This document shows positions 16,301 through 20,539 of a stretch of DNA of 20,539 nt, piece after piece; positions within the stretch are counted from its first letter, which is position 1; each line of letters opens with the position of its first letter. The notes under the pieces are model-generated. The model searched no databases and had not been told where the DNA came from. It worked only from the letters and a program-made list of their open reading frames with translations. A program made the translations under genes and the position numbers. The stretch covers positions 1-20,539 of the forward strand of contig LT649556.1 of the NCBI GenBank assembly GCA_900128395.1, written 5' to 3'. The stretch is from Stramenopiles sp. TOSAG23-2 (lineage: Eukaryota > Sar).

Positions 16301-19291
16301 TTTTCTAAGCTCCTTGAAGGATATTGTAATTGGTATAGAGTTATTGTTCAATAAAACTGTTGCAGAACCTTGTGCGTAATTCAACGATAAAACATTTCCA
16401 TATAAACGAGGCGCTGTATTGCACGTTAAAACTTCCACTACATTTCCAATCGACAACAAGTCGTTTTGTTCTAACGAACAAACAGTAACAGCACCTGTTA
16501 TCATTTCTTTCTTCGTCTTGCCAAATTTTTCAAATGACGTCAAATCACACCAAGAGTGCGCAACTAATTCATTGATAACACTCTTCCATGACGTATTACA
16601 AATCAACCATCGCAACAACAAAACTAGTTCCTCCGTCAACGCAGTCCGTGCAGCAAAAGAATAGCGCTCGCCATGCGAGTTATTGCCAAATTTTTCTCTT
16701 ATTGCATCATTTCTTAGAACAGCATCGCTAGAAACTTTTTCAACTACAATGGTTTGTAGTCCGGTTGTTGCAAGAGTTTTTGCATTGTTTATACATTCAC
16801 GACGCGAGCCTTCGAGGACAACAGTGTATTCTTTCTTTTGGTCTGCATAATCAGCTTGTACCAAGTCTACAACAACTGTTGAGTTGCACATGTTTCTTGG
16901 GGACAAACTTTGGACTTTTCTTACTATTTCATCATATGGAACGCCTGCATTCAAACAAACCAGCACATTGTGAACTGGTGGCATAGAAATGCAGCAAGAT
17001 CGTGAAAATCTAGCGTTGTCTTTTTTCGTCGAGGCGCCGCAATCACAGTAAAACCTACTGCGCGTGGCAAAAACAACGTCATGGCCAAAATGGCATGTTT
17101 TGGCACAAATTGCACACACTCCATTTTGTTCTATTAAGCAACATGTCAAACAATGATACCAATCCTGCTCAACATGTTGTTGTCCTGTATCACTAAACGT
17201 GCAAAACTTTTCTTGTCCATCTTGTGTTGTAAAAACTGTGTTATTTTCTCTCAATTCTGAATGTTTCCTTTTCCTCGATAAGACTACTTTCGCAAGTTCC
17301 TCGTTATTTACATCTACTTTGCTAGGAACGCGTTTATTCTTATTAATATCATGAACAAGAAGCAGACTTCCGATTTTCTTAAACAACTGATTCACTGTAT
17401 TTATCGATGAATGATTTTCATTACCGGGTTCTTTCTCTCCTTCTTGCTGAGATTTTTTAACAGCACGTAATTTATTGTATCTAGGAAGTATGAAGCGTAG
17501 CAATCGAATGCAAATTCGTTGTACCCTTAACGTCATGCAACTACCATTTCCTACGATCACGCTTAATATAGCATCTTTCGGCTCTGCAAAGAGCTCGAAT
17601 GGATAATTTTTCCAAGCTATAGAGTCACAATGATCCGCTAATATACATAGCAATCCATGTAATTCACGTTCGTTTTTGTAGTATTTATATTTCAACGCTT
17701 TAAATACTACATCAAAAAATATTTTTTGAATTCGAACAGGGGATGATCTGTCCTCCTCCTCTCCAGATTTTGAACTGATTGTTGTTTTGACACTTGTCTT
17801 TTGACTGGCGGAGATACCAATGCTATTATACTCATTTTCAGGAACCGAAGATTTAATCACGTCATTCCACCCTAAACAAACCGTAGCTAACTTTGAAAAT
17901 GCTGACCATGTTGCATAGCGGAGCTCGGCATGGGCTTTTTCTATATATAAAAATTCTCGCTCTCCAAAATTGAATTGTACCGACGAAGATAAAGGCATGG
18001 AAAGTGATGGGTACATGCCACCCGTATTTTCAAATTGCTGTGACTTGATTAAATTTGTGATTGGGATGCTTATTTCTATATGACCATTCACTGTTACGTA
18101 TAACTTCGAGTTTTCAAAATTCAATCCAATACCAACAACATCATTTATACCAAAACTGGAAACACGCGCATTTCTACCATCATGCATTACTAAATATTTT
18201 CCATTTACACTGATTTTCCCGTTCGAATTAAATGAAAAAATAGATTTTTCATCATTAAACAAGTCTGGACTTTTGCGCAATAGATCACCGTACAAACTTA
18301 CAGTAAATGCGGGCTGTTGTTCTTTTGACTCAAGAAATTTGACTTCAAAATACGATAAATTAGCAGACAGGGACTGATCGCTGCAAACGATTGAGACTAA
18401 ATCAAATGGAGATTTTCCTTGGTTTACTTTAAATCGATCTCTCATAGGGGAAATAAAACTTAACCAAGCGGGGTCGTGGCTTTTATCTTCGGGTGCTGGA
18501 GTTGGTGAAGATGAAGGTGAGCGAGTATTGTTTTCTCCATCTTTTCCAATTAAAGTTGAAGGCACCTTAAATAAACGATTAGAACTTTCATTTATCCATT
18601 CATTCCATCGCTCGGACCATCCTTTGAATTTCACTAAATATTCGATGCCACTAAGATCTTTATTAGTTCGGTTAGCAATGATTATACCAACTCTTTTTAC
18701 ACCAGTCATATATTTATCAATGATATAAACTTCATCGCCAGTACTCATAAGGTTTGAAAGAGATATAATATCGTTATCTACTGCAACTGCTAATGGGTTT
18801 GTCTTTGTATAACCACGGAAAGCAATATGTTCTATACCGATATCTTCGTCTCTATTCTCGCCATTCATTAGTTTGACAAATAAATATTTTCCACGCATAG
18901 GCTTCTCAAACACTATCGTGCCGCTACATAATCGGCTACTAGAAGCGTTTTGTTTGTCTAATTCTATCAGGACTCCGCCAGTACAATTCTTTGGCTTCTT
19001 TATGTTACAAAATGACTTTTTTGTACAATTGCCAAAAGCATTAAAATCATCTAAAGATGGTAGAATGGATGTTGAAAATATTGCAATCGATGTCACAGGG
19101 GATGCAAATGGGTTTTTGTAAGGACATCGCAAATACACAGCAGTCAATTCAAACTCTTCTACTGTTTTTGTTGTCAAAATTACGTTAACATTTTGTCGCA
19201 TCCTACTTCCTGCGTCCGAACAATATACCTGAGAGTCATTTGACAAAGAAAAAGCTGCGATTGCGAAGAAAGAGAAGATGAAACGTGACAT
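10385..19291 (-). CDS. Giant multidomain HECT E3 ubiquitin ligase with UBR box
   Basis: The open frame has 2968 residues. HECT enzymes take ubiquitin from an E2 onto a cysteine and pass it to substrates. Domains in order: a beta-rich N-terminal region; a chromo-barrel (about 182-245, VKFKGWSERWNEWI); SPRY (about 275-450); a UBR-box zinc finger for N-degrons (about 690-765, WYHCLTC, CAICAKTCHFGH, FYCDCGA); a second SPRY (about 1215-1420) with a chromo-barrel inside it (about 1298-1347, FIGWEDKWNIWM); UBA-like (about 1510-1548); a protease-associated (PA) domain (about 1583-1685); two MIB/HERC2-like beta domains (about 1770-1834 and 2034-2100); and HECT (about 2640-2966) with catalytic Cys2931 in TADTCFFNVELPKYSS. 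The HECT N-lobe seems shortened after LEAVD. Residues 1-17 are antisense to a copied piece of the coiled-coil gene, so this start is unreliable. M31 (19199-19201) is the first Met outside it, and the true 5' end may be missing. Confidence 0.9.
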   Translation of the reverse strand: MSRFIFSFFAIAAFSLSNDSQVYCSDAGSRMRQNVNVILTTKTVEEFELTAVYLRCPYKNPFASPVTSIAIFSTSILPSLDDFNAFGNCTKKSFCNIKKPKNCTGGVLIELDKQNASSSRLCSGTIVFEKPMRGKYLFVKLMNGENRDEDIGIEHIAFRGYTKTNPLAVAVDNDIISLSNLMSTGDEVYIIDKYMTGVKRVGIIIANRTNKDLSGIEYLVKFKGWSERWNEWINESSNRLFKVPSTLIGKDGENNTRSPSSSPTPAPEDKSHDPAWLSFISPMRDRFKVNQGKSPFDLVSIVCSDQSLSANLSYFEVKFLESKEQQPAFTVSLYGDLLRKSPDLFNDEKSIFSFNSNGKISVNGKYLVMHDGRNARVSSFGINDVVGIGLNFENSKLYVTVNGHIEISIPITNLIKSQQFENTGGMYPSLSMPLSSSVQFNFGEREFLYIEKAHAELRYATWSAFSKLATVCLGWNDVIKSSVPENEYNSIGISASQKTSVKTTISSKSGEEEDRSSPVRIQKIFFDVVFKALKYKYYKNERELHGLLCILADHCDSIAWKNYPFELFAEPKDAILSVIVGNGSCMTLRVQRICIRLLRFILPRYNKLRAVKKSQQEGEKEPGNENHSSINTVNQLFKKIGSLLLVHDINKNKRVPSKVDVNNEELAKVVLSRKRKHSELRENNTVFTTQDGQEKFCTFSDTGQQHVEQDWYHCLTCCLIEQNGVCAICAKTCHFGHDVVFATRSRFYCDCGASTKKDNARFSRSCCISMPPVHNVLVCLNAGVPYDEIVRKVQSLSPRNMCNSTVVVDLVQADYADQKKEYTVVLEGSRRECINNAKTLATTGLQTIVVEKVSSDAVLRNDAIREKFGNNSHGERYSFAARTALTEELVLLLRWLICNTSWKSVINELVAHSWCDLTSFEKFGKTKKEMITGAVTVCSLEQNDLLSIGNVVEVLTCNTAPRLYGNVLSLNYAQGSATVLLNNNSIPITISFKELRKMDEIPSRGVVELLNPLFTEKHFKAINNFLQRDLSLVSSSADRSKTIGVRDHWSYTFLKTRVFRFLTNLVHVNPSVFTERIANSFSWVESIGQPSSTILTPSDIKARATAAAFKITDIPTETGDDNVVLLEKHKSNSNLSCPVGWNTKLSWHMMFVENKVGASDDDNLLEGESPRLIADTVQFAGFPFRKLKEDPRRAEQAPGRRSECVVVVANDPIPAAASNFYFEVTVVSVDSYNFMQDKPGFSVGLWSDVPGTDTTNTGLEWGLGSYSVYSKSGEKAQWSSLGASHEVDFRLGAPLDIEDYTGVVRWRPARVIAESEDKTQIQVHFIGWEDKWNIWMEKSSKKIAPFRTHTRGPRPAGFMEKSPFTEAFGQVGDVVGCGWNADEGTIFYTLNGKPLGLAFTNVFGIFYPAVAFSNQCAALRVNFGKDSPFVYGAPEGRGSYSNSINSVNSSTTIDRQKRMLHYHNIRLSQAKIDEEIARKVEEDIHIGTVEPITPCECWYSRQMAIPLADMFDGGENMIQAMMRVLEAHGQDPQRSAEWALTHAEELSNLSNDQTIIEECAKHSHVVFAGRYLNHNVSSFAPAPPPAPGLNLQIKIADPPYAETPLNNAADVAGCCVLVDRGNVAFSVKIRNCQSAGALGVLVISTEGLSKDWRMGLPENDTDDGLDIRIPAVMISFEDGEIIKQRLADSDNETIILKTGVNPSGKDTTGAENTTNRSNHSDENNNDGDKNDNNINEHQTGKPDGEAKDTASTTEHSVEKQEMLYETRESDDVIQVGDYVKVRNTVMEPVLGWDGINHDCVGIIRAIHHAPGSDLASAIVFFPERESWEGLVDDLEITKDTNMIRNTQSEKFTTSDRDGGGSGRLGSPTNDIDEKLSDHSQKEQSKKSDIHILRRRAVRPWKTKVALELACFNHTTSSTVIVESSLKHIMPMECFSKEEEVYLHSSGSRGISQKKMEWLESIIALLQQRHIPPRTSQLILQVLQSGGSENIAMARMMLDDIGLSLPPMPVELDGNDKFLNTGYCLQYVGRSLHMEEIWVGMAVRIIQESNHDTQQNSGLEDLHGYVGQVVKIDLVKEIAFVEFQDNEKNIYQRWWFRPSQLVAVCVDESILFGYGSKIDFIKNRNTDEEGIMKKSSATTIAFDDTLLNAEKDYMKLLSRSFAIRLKLLKTHNDYKDEIANSKGDESGVLDDPDETVYSKDMLFNVSLEYAHDSKFRNSPSLISYAKKLLCEKPETPIHLLENVMRGIRRYTMDVTLPHHGRRRVHIQVPEGMGILLQFSKQCKLRDDDTIDIFNDSSCTTLLRSIRKPLLSITLPYNSIWMRFKRQTFRNTGNDSVVMFQVSPFSTKMKFAFWLILQMINGNLDGIEREEKIDVGEILRSYINVCARFSYAPRMPQIFRIRAHAVLRELFYVTKFEYGHILAPLCTELSFLRQQGELPSTLLQSIAGVIHSARPKMPSLDKHLQQWLECLDVLECIRSSKIVPIKFVFALWREHSDVVQKLGPGIEDVLLLMKNTFKLNTDETLVSLASNIMQSNNRVNIETIKSAAMPISYKALQNIPVELLHLRWLILNRINFVLKDTLCWPNYKFIQLNSSISKFFSECRNLFFSNVKFQIVSSMLEATSTSSEPERPRIVINRYTAASALQNGEEYTIFGQAMEQFLGLEKVNPWRLRPRTADMAPPHLAFEVKFQKEHVVGEGGPYREFFDEICRELQSPDGLLSLLVPCPNQLLSFGENREKFIPGARRTDYLSLKKYEFLGRIMGMALRTGVKLALDLPSLFWKPLVGEEVTKEDLEAVDKSVDGQSLLKIQPINQIKAVARGLVAIVPPQLLWILNWSELEMLICGTPEIDIELLKRHTEYSGMAKEDPRIAFFWKCLESYSNDERRRFIKFAWGQKRIPSSDREWNEKGARLLLKASTKSGNPDMLLPTADTCFFNVELPKYSSFEVMKHQLDIALSSDWGLGGDDIDFS

Positions 19292-19649
19292 GATGGCCTC
19301 GATTGATGCAGCAATTATAAGAAAAAGGGAGGAGGAAGAAGCGTTAAGAAAAAAAGATAGAGAGTTTGCAATTAAGATGAATAAAATTGCTAGTGAAAAA
19401 TTAAAATTGCAAGATAATGATGTTAAAAAACGATTACAAAATAAGAAACAATATCGTCGTGATTTAATACGTCAAATTAGTGAAGACAATGCTAGAAAAG
19501 CAGAAGCCAGAGCTGCTATGGATGAAGTTGAGCGTGAAATTAATAATTCATTCATTCAACAAGTCAAAACGGAATATGAAAAGAAAGGTAGATGGATGAC
19601 AATGCCAAAAGCAAAGACGAATTACAAGTTAAGTCAAGTTCCATTGTAA
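19242..19649 (+). pseudogene. 5'-truncated copy of the coiled-coil gene
   Basis: The frame opens at the inverted-repeat breakpoint (DKEKAAIAKKEKMKRDMM) and runs 135 codons to TAA, matching the C-terminus of the gene at 7072-8625 with no amino-acid change that I can see. The first in-frame ATG is at 19278. There is no native promoter: upstream DNA is the antisense of the HECT gene's 5' end. It lacks the 152-bp tail duplication of the parent gene. It is most likely non-functional, although a 123-residue product could be made. Confidence 0.85.
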
Positions 19650-19805
19650 ATTAATATGATATAAATGAAAAATTGTGTAGTGTGTGTTTACTGCGCGGTG
19701 CGTGCGTGCGTGTGTGTGTGTGGGTATTCCTGCTTCGTTGAATATTATTTAAAATAATCATCAATTTTTTATCAAAAAATCTCGTACGTGCACACGTGTA
19801 AAAAA

Positions 19806-19813
19806 TACGAGTA
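19806..19813. repeat. TACGAGTA: TA-CGAG-TA insertion relative to the left arm
   Basis: The left arm, reverse-complemented (near 6772), reads AAAAAATATTATTATT. Here it reads AAAAAATACGAGTATTATTATT. A single TA is replaced by TA-CGAG-TA, a six-base gain that duplicates the TA. Confidence 0.7.
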
Positions 19814-19834
19814 TTATTATTTAAAAATATAATA

Positions 19835-19846
19835 TACGAAGTCGTA
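19835..19846. repeat. TACGAAGTCGTA palindromic insertion
   Basis: An inverted repeat (arms ATATACGA/TCGTATAT around AG) lies inside an AT run that is plain (AT)n in the left arm. The AT run makes the exact alignment ambiguous, but the CG-containing core has no left-arm counterpart. Confidence 0.55.
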
Positions 19847-19907
19847 TATATATATACTCTCCAATATAGAATTATAAGAAATATATTTGACAAGAGAAAC
19901 AAACATA

Positions 19908-19925
19908 TACGTATATATACTCGTA
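19908..19925. repeat. TACGTA and TACTCGTA within an AT run
   Basis: The left arm has an uninterrupted (AT)n run here (6677-6694). The right arm has TACGTA (19908-19913) and TACTCGTA (19918-19925) breaking it up. The form fits repeated TA-n-TA insertions, with alignment uncertain inside the run. Confidence 0.5.
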
Positions 19926-19936
19926 TGTATATATCA

Positions 19937-19945
19937 TACGAAGTA
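19937..19945. repeat. TACGAAGTA: TA-CGAAG-TA insertion relative to the left arm
   Basis: The left arm (reverse complement near 6673) reads ATCATACACAG, and here it reads ATCATACGAAGTACACAG. Flanks match on both sides, so a single TA has become TA-CGAAG-TA. This lies about 25 bases before the mini-ankyrin ATG. Confidence 0.7.
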
Positions 19946-19968
19946 CACAGTTCACATATAACAACAAC

Positions 19969-20261
19969 ATGACATCGTTAACTATTAACCCACCACCAGC
20001 GAAAAGACTGAGGACGTCAGCAACAACTACACAAGATAATAATACATCACAAATAAAAACAATATCATTAGTACGAACGTACCATTTATTGATGATTTTA
20101 TTAATACAATGTATGATAAACTATCATCTAATGGCATCAATCGTAGTGTAATTCGCCAAGAGATCATTGCACTTTTACGTTCAAAAGGTGGAAAAGCAAA
20201 TTATTATAATGATGAAAATGGTAGAAATGTAGGACCAGGCAATGGTGATTTGAATGAATAA
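19969..20261 (+). pseudogene. Miniature ankyrin-gene copy without ankyrin repeats, frame broken
   Basis: The start (MTSLTINPPPAKR) matches the ankyrin gene at 4941-6651, and the end (EIIALLRSKGGKAN, then NGR and GNGDLNE) matches its C-terminal unit. All residues from about 52 to the last unit are absent, so the ankyrin and F-box-like regions are gone. An 8-base insertion (TA-CGAACG-TA at 20072-20081) shifts the frame after ISLV. Subtracting 8 from the 293-base span leaves exactly 95 codons. As it stands, translation ends after about 60 residues at 20151. The leader ATAACAACAACATG is kept. An AATAAA follows the old stop. Confidence 0.8.
20072..20081. repeat. TACGAACGTA: TA-CGAACG-TA insertion in the mini-ankyrin copy
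   Basis: The left arm reads ATTAGTACCATTT and the right reads ATTAGTACGAACGTACCATTT. The flanks match perfectly, so this is the clearest case: one TA becomes TA-CGAACG-TA and the frame is lost. Confidence 0.8.
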
Positions 20262-20282
20262 AAAACACAAACTTTATTAATG

Positions 20283-20293
20283 TACGAACCGTA
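20283..20293. repeat. TACGAACCGTA micro-palindrome
   Basis: This is the same 11-mer as at 10178-10188. The left arm has GTACGAAAACATTA at the matching place (near 4905-4915), so part of the motif is shared and the right arm differs by CCG. The history is unclear. Confidence 0.4.
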
Positions 20294-20326
20294 TTTTTTT
20301 TTTATATCACTCTCTCTGATTACATC

Positions 20327-20333
20327 TACTGTA
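20327..20333. repeat. TACTGTA: TA-CTG-TA insertion relative to the left arm
   Basis: The left arm (reverse complement near 4460) reads GATTACATCTATCATA, and the right reads GATTACATCTACTGTATCATA. TACTGTA is the textbook excision scar of Tc1/mariner elements with CAG-type ends. Confidence 0.65.
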
Positions 20334-20361
20334 TCATATATATCATATATATAACGAAATT

Positions 20362-20371
20362 TACGCACGTA
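20362..20371. repeat. TACGCACGTA micro-palindrome
   Basis: Arms TACG/CGTA flank CA in right-arm DNA that has no clear left-arm counterpart. The form is the same as the other candidate footprints. A related TACTTCGTA lies at 20431-20439. Confidence 0.4.
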
Positions 20372-20453
20372 CCACTCCTCTCCAATCACACTTTATATTT
20401 TCGCTCTTCTATAGCACACCTCGCATGATATACTTCGTATAACATATTATATT

Positions 20454-20539
20454 TTATTGATTTTCTGTACATAATTCACACCCAGAAAATCTCCCATTAA
20501 ATAAATAATCTCTTAAAAAAGGATCTATATCCTCTTCAC
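20454..20539 (-). pseudogene. 3' end of a second FIH-like gene copy (cut by window edge)
   Basis: On the minus strand this reads EEDIDPFLRDYLFNGRFSG, identical to the C-terminal region of the hydroxylase at 3149-4459, then diverges (CELCTENQ) to a TAA. The reading frame is open to the window edge. The match stops at GATTTTC, and the following 130 or so bases have no left-arm match. Whether a whole second hydroxylase gene lies beyond the window cannot be told, so 'pseudogene' is provisional. Confidence 0.6.

Larger units (their letters stand above)
19650..19968. other. Spacer between coiled-coil fragment and mini-ankyrin copy, with TA-n-TA insertions
   Basis: This aligns in reverse to about 6652-6920. 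It keeps landmarks such as the GT-rich tract (19700-19722), the words around TTCCTGCTTCGTTG and GACAAGAGAAACAAAC, and the ATAACAACAACATG leader. It differs by several small CG-containing insertions listed separately. No gene is seen. Confidence 0.7.
19241..20539. repeat. Right arm of the large inverted repeat (shortened, diverged)
   Basis: Read on the minus strand from the window end, this carries the hydroxylase 3' end, a miniature ankyrin gene and the coiled-coil 3' end: the order of 4371-7480. Coding DNA at 19241-19660 is almost unchanged, whereas non-coding DNA and the ankyrin part have insertions and deletions. The arm continues beyond the window, and 11.8 kb separates the arms. Confidence 0.9.

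Noticed and set aside
19241-19291. Signal peptide on the HECT ligase
   Set aside because: The hydrophobic stretch is the antisense reading of the copied coiled-coil gene, so it is not evidence for secretion.
19806-20333. Ciliate-type internal eliminated sequences bounded by TA
   Set aside because: The inserts are only 3-8 bases, far shorter than known IESs, and genes here use TAA and TGA as stops in the standard code. Excision scars fit better.
20428-20445. loxP-like string (ATACTTCGTATAACATA)
   Set aside because: Only one half-site resembles loxP and there is no inverted partner at the right spacing. It fits the TA-n-TA words seen elsewhere in the window.

Overview
This is a low-GC (roughly one third G+C by eye) window from a nuclear genome of a unicellular eukaryote. 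The evidence is eukaryote-only protein families (a UTP23-type ribosome-assembly factor, a FIH-type asparaginyl hydroxylase, a giant HECT E3 ubiquitin ligase), A/CAA-rich leaders before start codons, and Asn/Asp/Lys runs. The genes read as single open frames without introns, including an 8.9-kb one, and they use TAA and TGA as stops in the standard code. A coiled-coil protein resembling ciliary TPH-type proteins suggests, but does not prove, a flagellated protist. I cannot name the species.

Layout, left to right: the last 16 codons of a GST-like gene (+) face a second GST-like gene (-, 366-1225) whose frame is broken. UTP23 (+, 1889-2653) and a FIH-like JmjC hydroxylase (+, 3149-4459) follow. 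An ankyrin-repeat gene (-, 4941-6651, frame broken) is convergent with the hydroxylase. Next come a coiled-coil gene (-, 7072-8625), a small single-pass membrane protein (+, 9477-10151) and the HECT ligase (-, 10385-19291). The last 1.3 kb (19241-20539) is an inverted, shortened and decayed copy of 4371-7480. It holds the 3' end of the coiled-coil gene, a miniature ankyrin gene and the 3' end of the hydroxylase, in mirror order. The apparent start codon of the HECT gene lies inside that copied block.

Two structural signals stand out. First, the left 7.2 kb carries a series of direct tandem duplications (56-152 bp). Many lie exactly over start or stop codons, and two break genes. Removing one unit of 56 bp (GST) or 121 bp (ankyrin) restores a whole number of codons. 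Second, small insertions of the form TA-n-TA appear when the two arms of the inverted repeat are compared: a TA in the left arm is TA-CGAACG-TA, TA-CGAG-TA, TA-CGAAG-TA or TA-CTG-TA in the right arm. Similar micro-palindromes (TACGnnCGTA) are scattered through the intergenic DNA. They look like excision footprints of a TA-targeting transposon.

A functional link is also visible. FIH enzymes are known to hydroxylate Asn in ankyrin repeats, and here the FIH-like gene sits tail to tail with an ankyrin gene carrying candidate target Asn residues. The pair was copied together into the right arm.
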